A stretch of 64,000 nucleotides of DNA from Microbacterium commune (GCF_014836945.1 NZ_JACSPX010000003.1:26049-90048), one strand, 5' to 3'; shown: positions 47,815-56,772, counted from the first letter of the stretch. Numbers and translations: made by a program. Notes: generated by a model from the sequence alone, not told the origin.

Positions 47815-49632
47815 ATGGCACATCTACTTGGGGCCGAGGCCCTGCACCTGGAGTATCCGACCAAGGTCGTCCTCGATGCGGTGACGGTCGGAATCGACGA
47901 GGGCGATCGCATCGGCATCGTCGGTCGCAACGGCGACGGCAAGTCGACCCTCATGAAGCTGCTCGCCGGTGTCCTCGTGCCGGATTCGGGACGGGTGACC
48001 CGCCGCGGTGGCCTGCGTGTGGGTGTGCTGGAGCAGCAGGACAGCCTCGACGACGACATGAGCATCGGGCAGGCGGTCGTCGGCGATCGGCTGGAGCACG
48101 AATGGGCCGGCGACGCCCGCACCCGTGACGTGATCGCGGGGCTCCTGACCGACCTGCCATGGGAGGCGCGGATCGGATCGCTCTCGGGCGGTCAGCGGCG
48201 TCGTGTGCAGCTCGCGCAGCTGCTCATCCAGGACTGGGATCTGATCTTCGCCGACGAGCCCACCAACCACCTCGACGTCGAGGCGATCACCTGGCTCGCG
48301 GCGCACCTCAAGGGCCGCTGGCCGAAGAACGCCGGCGCGCTGCTGGTCGTCACGCACGACCGCTGGTTCCTCGATGAGATCTGCACGGCGACGTGGGAGG
48401 TGCACGACCGCATCGTCGAGCCGTTCGAAGGCGGCTACGCCGCATACATCCTGCAGCGCGTCGAGCGCGACCGGATGGCCGCGGCATCCGAGGCGAAGCG
48501 GCAGAACCTCGCCCGCAAGGAGCTCGCCTGGCTGCGCCGCGGAGCACCCGCGCGCACGAGCAAGCCGAAGTTCCGCATCGATGCCGCGAACGCCCTGATC
48601 GCCGACGTGCCGCCCATCCGCGACTCCGTCTCACTGCAGTCGCTGGCCGTGTCACGTCTGGGCAAGGACGTGGTCGATCTGCTCGACGCCGGGGTCTCGT
48701 ACGGCGAGAAGACCGTTCTGCAGGACGTCGAGTGGCGCATCGCGCCCGGTGAGCGCACCGGCATCCTCGGTGTCAACGGCGCCGGCAAGTCCACTCTCCT
48801 CGGACTCGTCTCGGGTGACGTCGAGCCCACCAGCGGACGGGTCAAGCGAGGCAAGACCGTGCAGGTGCGCACCCTCACCCAGCGCACCTCCGAGCTCGAG
48901 CAGCACTGGAACGACCCCGTGCGCACGGTCATCGAGGGTCTGCGCACCTCGTACACGTTCGGCAGCGGATCGAAGGCGGCAGAGCTCACGCCCGGGCAGC
49001 TGCTCGAGCGCCTCGGCTTCACGTCGGCGCAGCTGTCGACGCCGGTGCGGGATCTCTCGGGCGGCCAGCAGCGCCGACTGCAGCTGCTGCTCGTGCTGCT
49101 CGACCAGCCGAACGTGCTCATCCTCGACGAGCCGACCAACGACATGGACACCGACATGCTCGCCGCCATCGAGGACCTCCTCGACTCGTGGCCCGGCACG
49201 CTGCTCGTGGTCAGCCATGACAGGTACTTCCTCGAGCGGGTCACCGATCAGCAGTACGCCGTGCTGCGCGGACGGCTGCGGCACCTCCCCGGCGGGATCG
49301 ACGAGTACCTGCGGCTGCGCGATCTGGAGAGGCGGGAGCAGGCGGGCTCATCCGCCGGGGGAACCGGCGGATCCGGCGCACCGGGCGCCGCGGCGAAGGC
49401 ATCCGGACTGGACGGGGCCGCGCGCCGTGCGGCCGAGAAGGAGATCGCCGCACTCGAGCGACGCATGCAGAAGCTCAACGACCAGATCGATCGCGCCCGG
49501 CACGCGCTCGCCGATCACGATCAGGCGGACTACACGGGTCTGGGGGAGCGGATGCAGCAGATCCAGGCTCAGCAGGGCGAGGTCGAGGAGCTCGAGCTGC
49601 GCTGGTTCGAGCTCACCGAAGAGCTCGGCTGA
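47815..49632 (+). CDS. ABC-F family ATPase (Uup-like)
   Basis: This 605-residue soluble protein has two NBDs: Walker A GRNGDGKST near 42 and GVNGAGKST near 322, with signatures LSGGQRRR and LSGGQQRR. A charged inter-domain linker and a C-terminal coiled coil (about 540-600, MQKLNDQIDRARHALADHD) complete it. There are no membrane helices. ABC-F proteins act on the ribosome E site in translation rather than in transport. The Uup-type C-terminal coiled coil is present. Its stop lies 19 bases from the convergent end of the carotenoid operon. Confidence 0.93.
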   Translation: MAHLLGAEALHLEYPTKVVLDAVTVGIDEGDRIGIVGRNGDGKSTLMKLLAGVLVPDSGRVTRRGGLRVGVLEQQDSLDDDMSIGQAVVGDRLEHEWAGDARTRDVIAGLLTDLPWEARIGSLSGGQRRRVQLAQLLIQDWDLIFADEPTNHLDVEAITWLAAHLKGRWPKNAGALLVVTHDRWFLDEICTATWEVHDRIVEPFEGGYAAYILQRVERDRMAAASEAKRQNLARKELAWLRRGAPARTSKPKFRIDAANALIADVPPIRDSVSLQSLAVSRLGKDVVDLLDAGVSYGEKTVLQDVEWRIAPGERTGILGVNGAGKSTLLGLVSGDVEPTSGRVKRGKTVQVRTLTQRTSELEQHWNDPVRTVIEGLRTSYTFGSGSKAAELTPGQLLERLGFTSAQLSTPVRDLSGGQQRRLQLLLVLLDQPNVLILDEPTNDMDTDMLAAIEDLLDSWPGTLLVVSHDRYFLERVTDQQYAVLRGRLRHLPGGIDEYLRLRDLERREQAGSSAGGTGGSGAPGAAAKASGLDGAARRAAEKEIAALERRMQKLNDQIDRARHALADHDQADYTGLGERMQQIQAQQGEVEELELRWFELTEELG

Positions 49633-49651
49633 GCTCTGCCCGCGGTCTGGA

Positions 49652-50509
49652 TCACCGCGCGATCGCGTACCAGATCAGCAGCATCGTGACGACGAAGCCG
49701 CAGGCGTAGTTGATCCACAGGAAGTGCCGCCAGCCGCGGTTCGCCGCACCGGATTCGGCATCCGACACCGAATGGTACGGCGCTGCCGCCCACAGGTACG
49801 GCAGCGCCAGCACGGCGGCGAGCGCACCGGGCAACCCGGTGAAGAGCATGAGCACTCCCGCTACCGCCCAGCAGGCCAGCGCCAGCCGCACGGTGCGAGC
49901 GGCGCCCAGAGCCGTCGCGATCGACGAGATGCCCCCCTCGCGGTCGGGCACCACGTCCTGCACGGCACCGAACGCGTGGCTCGCCACACCCCAGAGGAAG
50001 AAGGCGGTCAGCACCGCGACGAGGCCCGGGGTGGCCGTCCCGCCGGCGAGCGCGAATCCGTACACCGCCGGGCTCACGAAGTGGATGCTGGAGGTGATCG
50101 AGTCGAGCACCGGCACCTCTTTGAAGCGGAACGGCGGCGCCGAGTACGCGACGACGGCGAACAGACTGATCGCCAGGATCAGCCACGACAGGGGCGAGCC
50201 GAGCACGATCAGCGCGACGACGAACGGCGCGCTGAGCACGATTGAGCTCACCAGGACCGTGCGGTGCCGCTGCGGCGACAGCAGCGCCCCCTCGACTCCG
50301 CCCTTGCGGGGGTTCGCGAGGTCGGAGGCGTAGTCGAACACGTCGTTGATCCCGTACATCGCGAGGTTGTACGGCACGAGGAAGAACAGCGTGCCGATCA
50401 CCCAGCGGGCGTCCAGCGTGCCCGCGACGAGCAGGTACGCGGCCGCGAACGGGTAGGCCGTGTTGATCCAGCTGAGCGGCCGCGATGCGGCCAGCAGATC
50501 ACCGATCAT
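49652..50509 (-). CDS. crtEb: Lycopene elongase, UbiA-type prenyltransferase
   Basis: This 285-residue membrane prenyltransferase has aspartate-rich motifs NDVFDYASD (near 55-63) and a later QDVVPDREGG, as in UbiA enzymes, with about eight helices. In C50 carotenoid clusters it adds C5 units from DMAPP to lycopene, giving flavuxanthin-type products. ATG at 50509 has GGGAG seven bases upstream; the GTG two codons earlier is too close to it. It overlaps the preceding cyclase gene and is the last gene of the operon. Confidence 0.9.
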   Translation of the reverse strand: MIGDLLAASRPLSWINTAYPFAAAYLLVAGTLDARWVIGTLFFLVPYNLAMYGINDVFDYASDLANPRKGGVEGALLSPQRHRTVLVSSIVLSAPFVVALIVLGSPLSWLILAISLFAVVAYSAPPFRFKEVPVLDSITSSIHFVSPAVYGFALAGGTATPGLVAVLTAFFLWGVASHAFGAVQDVVPDREGGISSIATALGAARTVRLALACWAVAGVLMLFTGLPGALAAVLALPYLWAAAPYHSVSDAESGAANRGWRHFLWINYACGFVVTMLLIWYAIAR

Positions 50510-50807
50510 CGGCACGCTCCCTTCGCAGCCGCGACCACAGCGCGGGCAGCAGGATCACCGCGGCGAGCGGATAGGCGAAGTCCTCGAGCGGGGCTTCGCC
50601 GATCCGGATGCCCGAGATGTGCGCGCTCGAGTAGTCGAACAGGCCGACGGCGATCATCAGATTGTCGAACACCGCGGTGAGCAGCACGAGAGCGGCCACC
50701 GCGATGAGCAGCGACGCGGCGGACGGCATCCGGTCGCGCCTGCGCACCACCAGCGCGATCGCGCCGGCCGCGAGGAGGAAGCCCGCGCACAGCAGCACGT
50801 AGCTCAT
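50499..50807 (-). CDS. crtYf: C50 carotenoid cyclase subunit (CrtYf-type)
   Basis: This 102-residue protein has three hydrophobic segments and matches the lycopene-cyclase-domain subunits of heterodimeric carotenoid cyclases. The DNLMIAVGLFDYSSAHISGIRIGEAPLED-like central region with PLEDF is characteristic. With the adjacent CrtYe-type subunit it closes the rings of the C50 chain. Whether the rings are epsilon (decaprenoxanthin) or gamma (sarcinaxanthin) cannot be decided by eye. Its ATG at 50807 overlaps the upstream stop by four bases. Confidence 0.88.
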   Translation of the reverse strand: MSYVLLCAGFLLAAGAIALVVRRRDRMPSAASLLIAVAALVLLTAVFDNLMIAVGLFDYSSAHISGIRIGEAPLEDFAYPLAAVILLPALWSRLRRERADDR

Positions 50808-51133
50808 GCGTCCGCCTTCCGACGCGCGGCGAGCACCTTCTGGGCGCCGCAGACGAGCACCATGGTCAGCTCGCACAGGAACAGCAGGAAGATCGGCTCC
50901 TCGATCGGCAGCTCGGGGGCGAGCAGGATGCCGGTGGCGAACTCGCCCTCGTCACGGAAGAAGATCCCGAGGCCGATCCCGGCCAGATCCCAGAGCAGGA
51001 AGAACACGGTGCCGATGAGCAGCACGAGCACCGCCCGTCCCGGATCGCGGCCGAGGAAGAGCCGGTGGCGCACATCGAGCAGCACCATTCCGGCGAGCGA
51101 CACGAGCAGCGCGATCAGGTAGCCCGCGCTCAC
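50804..51133 (-). CDS. crtYe: C50 carotenoid cyclase subunit (CrtYe-type)
   Basis: This 109-residue membrane protein has three helices and the subunit's typical DVRHRLFLGRD, WDLAGI and PELPIEEPIFLLFLCE segments; the Glu-rich PIEEP motif is shared by this cyclase family. It starts at a GTG (51133) that overlaps the crtI stop by four bases. It works as a heterodimer with the next gene product. Confidence 0.88.
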   Translation of the reverse strand: MSAGYLIALLVSLAGMVLLDVRHRLFLGRDPGRAVLVLLIGTVFFLLWDLAGIGLGIFFRDEGEFATGILLAPELPIEEPIFLLFLCELTMVLVCGAQKVLAARRKADA

Positions 51134-52683
51134 AGCGGCTCCGCCAGCGGACCGGCCGAGACGTCTCCGCGCAGACGCTTGACGACCAGCTCGGCGCTGA
51201 TCAGGCACATCGGCAGGCCGATGCCGGGGATGGTCGTGGCGCCGGCGTACAGCAGCCCGTCGACCTTCGACGACGTGTTGGCGCCGCGCAGGAATGCACT
51301 CTGTCGCAGCGTGTGCGCGGGCCCCAGCGCGCCACCGCGCCACGCCCCGAAGTCGCTCTCGAAGTCGGCGGGGCCGATCGTGCGGCGCACGACGATGCGC
51401 TCCCGGAGGTCGGGGATGTCGCACCAGGCGGCGATCTGGTCGATCGCCGCGTCCGCCGCGCGCTCGACGCGCTCGTCACCGGCGCCGTCGACGCCCCCGG
51501 CGCCGATCGACGTGTCCGCGGGCACGGGGATGAGCACGAAGAGGTTCTCGTGACCGTCGGGCGCGACCCGGTCGGTCGCGCTCGGCTTGCAGACGTACAG
51601 CGATGCGGGATCGGGGATGCGCTTGCCTTCGCCGCGGCGGCCCCTGCCGTAGATCGCGTCGAATCCCTCTTCCCACTCCTTGGTGAACAGCAGCGTGTGG
51701 TGCGCCAGCTGCGGCAGCTCTCCGCGCACGCCGAGCAGTGCGAGCACCGCACCGGGGCCAGGGTCGCGCCCCTCCCACCACCGGTCCGATCTCGTGCGGT
51801 GCTCGGGGTCGAGCAGCTGCTGCTCGGTGACGTGCAGGTCGGCGGTCGACACGACGACGTCCGCGGGCAGGTGCTCGCGGGTGCCGTCCGAGAGCTCGAC
51901 GTCGACCCCCGTGGCTGCGCCGCCGTCGACCGCGATGCGGCGGGCACGGCATCCGGTGCGGATGTCGACGCCCTCGGCTCTCGCCACGCGGGCGATGGCC
52001 TCGATCACGGCGGCGAAGCCGCCGCGCGGGTAGAGCACGCCCTGACCGATGTCGAGGTGGCTCATCAGGTGGTACATGCCTGGCGCCTTGGCGGGCGAGG
52101 TGCCGAGGAAGACCGCCGGATACCCGAGCACCTGCTGCACGCGCGGCTCGCGGCTGTGGCGCCGGATGCGTCGGTCGAGGGGCTCCGCGAGCAGTCGCGT
52201 CAGGGTCGGGAGTCCGCGCAGCGTGCGCGGCGTGAGCAGCGGACGCAGCGACTCGTACGTGCTGTACAGGAACGTCGAGGTCGCGAGATCGTAGGTGTCC
52301 GCCGCGGAGGCGAGGTAGCGGTCGAGGCGCTGCTCGGCATCCGGATCGAGAGCGACGAGAGCGTCTCGTGCGCCCTCGGCGGGCAGGTCGAACGGGTCGT
52401 GGTCGTCTTCGAAGTAGACCCGGTAGGCCGGGTCGAGTCGCACGAGGTCGAGCTGCTCGGCCGACGAGGTGCCGAGCAGACGGAAGAAGTGATCGAACAC
52501 CTCGGGCATCAGGTACCACGAGGGGCCGGTGTCGAAGCGGAACCCGCCGGACTCCCAGCTGCCGGCGCGGCCGCCGAGGTCGTCCCGCGCCTCGACGAGT
52601 GTGACCGACGCGCCCTCCCGAGCGAGCAGTGCGGCGGTGGCGAGGCCGGAGATGCCTCCGCCGATGACGACGGCGCGTCTCAT
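51130..52683 (-). CDS. crtI: Phytoene desaturase
   Basis: This 517-residue FAD-dependent desaturase converts phytoene to lycopene in four steps at the membrane. The dinucleotide motif VVIGGGISGLATAALLAREG starts at residue 5, and the C-terminal FAD segment appears as GLLYAGATTIPGIGLPMCLISAELV, the CrtI signature. The length is normal. Its ATG overlaps the crtB stop by four bases (52680-52683). It is followed by the two cyclase genes. Confidence 0.95.
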   Translation of the reverse strand: MRRAVVIGGGISGLATAALLAREGASVTLVEARDDLGGRAGSWESGGFRFDTGPSWYLMPEVFDHFFRLLGTSSAEQLDLVRLDPAYRVYFEDDHDPFDLPAEGARDALVALDPDAEQRLDRYLASAADTYDLATSTFLYSTYESLRPLLTPRTLRGLPTLTRLLAEPLDRRIRRHSREPRVQQVLGYPAVFLGTSPAKAPGMYHLMSHLDIGQGVLYPRGGFAAVIEAIARVARAEGVDIRTGCRARRIAVDGGAATGVDVELSDGTREHLPADVVVSTADLHVTEQQLLDPEHRTRSDRWWEGRDPGPGAVLALLGVRGELPQLAHHTLLFTKEWEEGFDAIYGRGRRGEGKRIPDPASLYVCKPSATDRVAPDGHENLFVLIPVPADTSIGAGGVDGAGDERVERAADAAIDQIAAWCDIPDLRERIVVRRTIGPADFESDFGAWRGGALGPAHTLRQSAFLRGANTSSKVDGLLYAGATTIPGIGLPMCLISAELVVKRLRGDVSAGPLAEPL

Positions 52684-53552
52684 ACTGTGGTCCTTCCTGC
52701 TGCCGCGTTCGCCAGGATGCCGAGCTTGCGGCCCAGCGGCACGGAGACGCGAGTGGTGCGGAGCGCTGCTGCCGGAGTCTCGCGCAGCTGCTCGTTGAGG
52801 CGACCGAAGAGCGCGGCCGCTGCTGTCGTCGCCCGGCGGGACCCGCGCGGCAGCCGCGCGATCGCCTCGCGTGCGACGGCGAGATCCTCGGCGATCTCGT
52901 CGACCACTGCCGCCTTGTCGCGGTCGGTGAAGGTCTGCGGGTCCAGTCCCGGGATGTACGAGCGGCCCAGCCGCCCCGCGTCGTCGGCCAGATCGCGCAG
53001 GAAGTTCACCTTCTGGAACGCCGCGCCCAGGCGCCGCGCGCCCTCCTCGAGCCGGTCGTCGAGTGTGAATCCCGGCTGCTCGAGGGCGAACACCCGAAGG
53101 CACATCGAGCCCACCACCTCGGCCGAACCGTGGATGTAGCGACGGTACTGCTCGTGATCGAAGCGCGCGTGCTCGGTGGCGTCCATGCGCATCGACTCGA
53201 AGAACGGCCGCACGAGGTCGGCGCCGATCCCGGTCCGTCGCGCCGTGGTGGCGAACGCGTGCACGACGAGGTTCGCGCTGAACCCGCAGGCCATGGCGCG
53301 CAGGGTGTCCTGTTCCAGGGCGTCGAGGATCGCGAGCACCTCAGGGCGCTGCAGTCCCGCCTCCGCGGCCGGGCCGTCGACGATCTCGTCCGCCACGCGG
53401 ACGAGCGCATACACGTCGGCGATGCCGCCGCGCACCTCGCGCGGCAGCAGGCGGCTCGCGTAGCCGAACGAGGTGGAGTACCCGCTGATCACGTGCGCCG
53501 AGGCCGCGTGCGCCGTGCGGGTGTAGAGGTCGAGTGCGCTCGCCGCCCTCAC
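52680..53552 (-). CDS. crtB: Phytoene synthase
   Basis: This 290-residue squalene/phytoene-synthase-family enzyme joins two geranylgeranyl diphosphates into phytoene. The first Asp-rich motif is VADEIVD (near 53-59) and the second is NFLRDLADDAGRLGRSYIP, with the metal-binding Asp residues. The start is GTG at 53552, overlapping the crtE stop as GTGA. The longer in-frame reading upstream lies inside crtE and is not homologous. Confidence 0.94.
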   Translation of the reverse strand: MRAASALDLYTRTAHAASAHVISGYSTSFGYASRLLPREVRGGIADVYALVRVADEIVDGPAAEAGLQRPEVLAILDALEQDTLRAMACGFSANLVVHAFATTARRTGIGADLVRPFFESMRMDATEHARFDHEQYRRYIHGSAEVVGSMCLRVFALEQPGFTLDDRLEEGARRLGAAFQKVNFLRDLADDAGRLGRSYIPGLDPQTFTDRDKAAVVDEIAEDLAVAREAIARLPRGSRRATTAAAALFGRLNEQLRETPAAALRTTRVSVPLGRKLGILANAAAGRTTV

Positions 53553-54595
53553 GACTGCCGCTCCGCGCAGCGTTCGGCGATCTGCGCCAGCTCTGTGCGC
53601 AGCCCCGTGGGCAGCGGCGCGATGGCGATCGCATGCAGGACGTCGTGCAGCACTCCGTCGATGACCCGCTGCATCCGCTCGACCGCGCCGCAGGCGATCA
53701 GCGCGGCGCGAAGCCGGTCTGCGTCGGACGCGTCGAGCGGCGCCCGGCCGAACAGCGGGCGCACGGCCTCCCATTCGGCGGTGCCCTCCGCGAACGCGAC
53801 GAGCAGGGTGCGCTTGCCCTCGCGCAGGTCTCCGATGACGCTCTTGCCCGTGCTGCTCTCGGCGCCGAAGACGCCCAGAGCGTCATCGCGCAGCTGGTAC
53901 AGCAGCCCCAGCCGGGATCCGATCCAGTCCAGGGCGTCCACGACCTGGTCGGTGGCGCCGGCGAGCAGCGCCCCCACCCGCAGCGGGGCGGCGAACGAGT
54001 ACGCGGCGGTCTTCTGCTCGATCATCTTCAGGATGTCGGCCTGCTCGGCGCGCATGACGCCCTTCGCGTAACCCACATCGGCGTGCTCTCCCGCCGCGGT
54101 CAGGATCAGCGCGTCGTCGATCACCCGGTGCAGGGTCGCGGCCACCGGATGCGCGATGTCGGCGACGAGCACGTGCGCACCGCTGATCAGCAGATCGCCG
54201 GCCAGCACGGCTGATGCCTCACCCCAGGCCATCGCGGTGTCCGGATCGTGGCCGTCGTCGAGCGCGGCGGCCGCGAACCTGCCGGCGAGATTCGGCTTCC
54301 CGCGGCGCACGAGGTCGCGGTCGAGCACGTCGTCGTGAAGGAGAAGAGCGGTGTGCAGCACCTCGAAGGCCGCCGCGGCGCGCAGCGCCGAGTCCTCCTC
54401 CACACCGCCGAGGCTCTCGTGGGCGAGCAGCAGCAGCCGGGGCCGCAGGCGCTTGCCGCCCTGGGTCGCGTCCGCCGCGCGACGCCACAGGTCGCCGTAT
54501 CGCCCACCCATGTCATCGGCGCGGGTGATCCGGTCGGCGAAGAATCTGTCGATGATCTCGTCGAGTCGCGGATCCACGGCCGTCTCGAGTCTCAT
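53549..54595 (-). CDS. crtE: Geranylgeranyl diphosphate synthase
   Basis: This 348-residue trans-prenyltransferase has the first Asp-rich motif LLLHDDVLDRD (DDxxD near 89-93) and a second motif in LLYQLRDDALG (DDALG rather than the fuller DDxxD). Both are expected for GGPP synthases of actinobacterial carotenoid clusters. It builds the C20 precursor from IPP and allylic diphosphates. Start 54595 overlaps the idi stop by three bases. It is the committed enzyme whose product, by analogy with C. glutamicum, should be the ligand of the divergent MarR regulator. Confidence 0.94.
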   Translation of the reverse strand: MRLETAVDPRLDEIIDRFFADRITRADDMGGRYGDLWRRAADATQGGKRLRPRLLLLAHESLGGVEEDSALRAAAAFEVLHTALLLHDDVLDRDLVRRGKPNLAGRFAAAALDDGHDPDTAMAWGEASAVLAGDLLISGAHVLVADIAHPVAATLHRVIDDALILTAAGEHADVGYAKGVMRAEQADILKMIEQKTAAYSFAAPLRVGALLAGATDQVVDALDWIGSRLGLLYQLRDDALGVFGAESSTGKSVIGDLREGKRTLLVAFAEGTAEWEAVRPLFGRAPLDASDADRLRAALIACGAVERMQRVIDGVLHDVLHAIAIAPLPTGLRTELAQIAERCAERQS

Positions 54596-55155
54596 GCGAC
54601 GCTCCGCCAGGCGGCGGCGTGGATGGTTCCGGCGGTGGCCGACAGCTGCTGCGCCTGCAGGACGAGCCAGGGGCTGAACGCCCACGGTGCCGCGGTCAGC
54701 GCTGCGGCGAGATCCTCCGGGCTCACCCAGCGGACGTCCATCACCTCGGCGGGGTTCAGCTCCGGCTCGCCGACGGCGCGCGCGGTGTAGACAGGGCAGA
54801 TCTCGTTCTCGACGATGCCCGAGGCATCCACCGCCCGGTAGCGGAAGTCCGGCAGCTCGAGCTCCACGTCGGCGATGCGCAGACCCAGTTCTTCCTGCGC
54901 GCGACGCTGGACCGCGTCGGGAATCGCCTCGAACGGCGCCGGGTGCCCGCAGAACGCGTTGGTCCATGTGCCGGGCCAGGCGCGCTTGGTCAGCGCCCGT
55001 CGGGTCAGCAGCAGGCGCCCGTCGTCGTCGCGCACATGGCAGGAGAATGCGAGGTGCAGCGGGGTCGCCTCATGGTGCACTTCGTCCTTGCGGGCGACGC
55101 CGCTGGGATTTCCGTCGTCGTCGAGAAGGATCACGCGCTCGGGGGACTGGGTCAC
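54592..55155 (-). CDS. idi: Isopentenyl-diphosphate delta-isomerase, type I
   Basis: This 187-residue Nudix-fold enzyme interconverts IPP and DMAPP. The active-site Cys lies in WTNAFCGHP near 69. The Nudix-like RAQEELGL box and the catalytic Glu in GIVENEICPVY are present. It is the first gene of the carotenoid operon. Its GTG start at 55155 follows an AGGAGG at five bases, unlike most leaderless starts nearby. The MEP pathway makes both isomers, so this gene helps to balance DMAPP for the two C5 additions by the elongase. Confidence 0.94.
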   Translation of the reverse strand: MTQSPERVILLDDDGNPSGVARKDEVHHEATPLHLAFSCHVRDDDGRLLLTRRALTKRAWPGTWTNAFCGHPAPFEAIPDAVQRRAQEELGLRIADVELELPDFRYRAVDASGIVENEICPVYTARAVGEPELNPAEVMDVRWVSPEDLAAALTAAPWAFSPWLVLQAQQLSATAGTIHAAAWRSVA

Positions 55156-55166
55156 TTCGGCCTCCT

Positions 55167-55195
55167 GTGTATTCGCTAGACAGGCTAGCTTTCAA
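55167..55195 (-). promoter_or_regulatory. Carotenoid operon promoter with operator in its spacer
   Basis: On the minus strand TTGAAA (55190-55195) and ATACAC (55167-55172) are 17 bp apart. Most of the spacer (55175-55189) is the inverted repeat GCTAG-5-CTAGC. AGGAGG and the idi GTG follow. A repressor on this site would block RNA polymerase directly; the CrtR-like protein encoded divergently is the natural candidate. Confidence 0.6.
55175..55189. promoter_or_regulatory. Inverted repeat, candidate CrtR-like operator
   Basis: GCTAG at 55175-55179 and CTAGC at 55185-55189 are separated by five bases. The site is 59-45 bp before the regulator's own start and inside the idi promoter spacer. Confidence 0.5.
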
Positions 55196-55220
55196 CTCAC
55201 GAGATATCCACATCCGGACG

Positions 55221-55226
55221 TAAAAT
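55221..55226 (+). promoter_or_regulatory. -10 element TAAAAT of the CrtR-like gene
   Basis: This near-consensus -10 ends seven bases before the ATG at 55234, predicting a leaderless mRNA. Confidence 0.5.
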
Positions 55227-55233
55227 CGACACC

Positions 55234-55785
55234 ATGCCGAAACTCACGCGGTCCGGTTCGCCGGCTCCGGTTCTGCACGACCCGCGCCTCAACGACCCGG
55301 CGCAGGAACTCGTGCGCACCGGCGATCTCGCCCCGGCGGACCTGGAGAGCGTCCTCGAGGTGCTCGAGTCCATGCGCCGCTGGCGCCAGGCCGAGCGCGA
55401 GAACAGCGAGGCGTCGCAGCGGTACATGCGGCTGGGGGCGAGCGACATGAGGGCGCTGCGCATGCTGATCGCCGCGGGAAACCAGAAGCTGCCGATGACG
55501 CCGAGCGCGATGGCGGGGCAGCTCGGCATCTCCGCCGCCTCCACGACCAAACTGCTCGACCGTCTGGAACGCGGCGGCCATGTCGTGCGTCGCGCGCACC
55601 CCGACGACCGCCGCAGCCTGGTCATCGAGGTGACCGAGGAGACCCGCCATGCCGCGCGCGCGACGGTCGGTCGCGAGCACGCCAGGCGCTTCGATGTCAT
55701 CGCCGCGCTCAGCCCGGAGCAGCGCCGCACGGTGGCCGACTTCTTCGACGCCATGGCGGCCACCGCCGAGCGTGACGCTGTGTGA
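55234..55785 (+). CDS. CrtR-like MarR-family regulator of carotenoid genes
   Basis: This 183-residue winged-helix repressor has the recognition helix at about 100-112 (AASTTKLLDRLE) and wing HPDDRR (122-127). Its N-terminal extension with DPRLNDPAQELV is shared with the paralogue at 7726. It is divergent from idi-crtE-crtBI-crtYeYf-crtEb. C. glutamicum CrtR, also MarR-type and divergent from crtE, is known to be released from DNA by geranylgeranyl diphosphate. The same control is likely here (inference from position and family). Confidence 0.85.
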   Translation: MPKLTRSGSPAPVLHDPRLNDPAQELVRTGDLAPADLESVLEVLESMRRWRQAERENSEASQRYMRLGASDMRALRMLIAAGNQKLPMTPSAMAGQLGISAASTTKLLDRLERGGHVVRRAHPDDRRSLVIEVTEETRHAARATVGREHARRFDVIAALSPEQRRTVADFFDAMAATAERDAV

Positions 55786-55857
55786 CGAGCCGATTCTGAG
55801 TGGGCGCCGGCGGCCGCGTACGTTTTCGGAGTCCCCCACGAGAGGAAGAACCCGAAA

Positions 55858-56772
55858 ATGTCCCGCCGCTTCACCACCCTCGCCGCGGCCGCCGCCGCGG
55901 CCGCCGCGGGGCCCGTCCTCGTCACCGGTCTCGCCGGCTGCGCCTCCGCCGACGCGGGAGACGCCGGATCCGCCGGCGCCGACGACACCGTCAAGATCGG
56001 CGTGGTCGGCAAGAGCGACCCGCAGTGGGCCGCGTTCGAGAAGGCGGCGAAGGCGGAGGGCATCGACATCGAGCTCGTCGACTTCGGGTCCTACGAGCTT
56101 CCCAACCCGGCGCTCACCGAGGGCGAGATCGACCTCAACCAGTTCCAGCACGTGATCTACCTCGCCCAGTACAACGAGGCGTCCGGCGAGGATCTGGCGG
56201 CCATCGGATCCACGCAGACATACCCGCTCGGCCTGTACTCGTCGAAGTACGACGACGTCGACGACATCGCGGAGGGCGACACCGTCGCCGTGCCCGACGA
56301 CGCCTCCAACCAGGCGCGCGGTCTGCTCGTTCTGCAATCGGCCGGACTCATCGAGCTCAAGGACGGCGGCTCGCCGTTCTCCGATCTCTCCGACATCGAC
56401 GAGGCGAAGTCCAAGGTCAAGGTGACCGCGCTGGAGGCGGCGCTGACTCCGGAGGCTCTGCCCGATGTCGCCGCGGCCATCATCAACAACGACTTCGTCG
56501 AGGAGGCGGGTCTGAAGTTCGACGACGCGCTGTTCACCGACGACGCGTCCGACCCGGCCGCCGCCCCCTACGTGAACATCTTCGCCTCCCGTGCGGAAGA
56601 CGTCGACAACGAGACCTACCTGAAGCTCATCGAGATCTTCCAGACCGACGAGGCCGTGCAGAAGGGCCTCGCCGAGTCGTCGGGCGGAACCGGTGTGACC
56701 GTGCAGCTCTCCCAGGAGGAGCTGGCGAAGACGCTCACGACCGTCCAGAAAGACGTCGCGGACAACAGCTGA
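55858..56772 (+). CDS. metQ: Methionine-binding lipoprotein MetQ
   Basis: This 304-residue NlpA-family lipoprotein has a signal peptide with a run of Ala (8-17) ending in lipobox LAGC (Cys at about 28), then a Gly/Ala/Asp linker. The mature domain shows the family blocks FGSYELPNPALTEGEIDLNQFQH and PYVNIFASRAED. It captures D- or L-methionine for the metNI importer that follows. Here the binding-protein gene comes first, unlike the usual metN-metI-metQ order. GAGAGGAAG precedes the ATG. A hairpin lies between it and metN. Confidence 0.93.
   Translation: MSRRFTTLAAAAAAAAAGPVLVTGLAGCASADAGDAGSAGADDTVKIGVVGKSDPQWAAFEKAAKAEGIDIELVDFGSYELPNPALTEGEIDLNQFQHVIYLAQYNEASGEDLAAIGSTQTYPLGLYSSKYDDVDDIAEGDTVAVPDDASNQARGLLVLQSAGLIELKDGGSPFSDLSDIDEAKSKVKVTALEAALTPEALPDVAAAIINNDFVEEAGLKFDDALFTDDASDPAAAPYVNIFASRAEDVDNETYLKLIEIFQTDEAVQKGLAESSGGTGVTVQLSQEELAKTLTTVQKDVADNS

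Noticed and set aside
55786-55857. A SAM-type riboswitch before metQ
   Set aside because: Only 72 bases are available and no S-box core or fitting stems can be seen.
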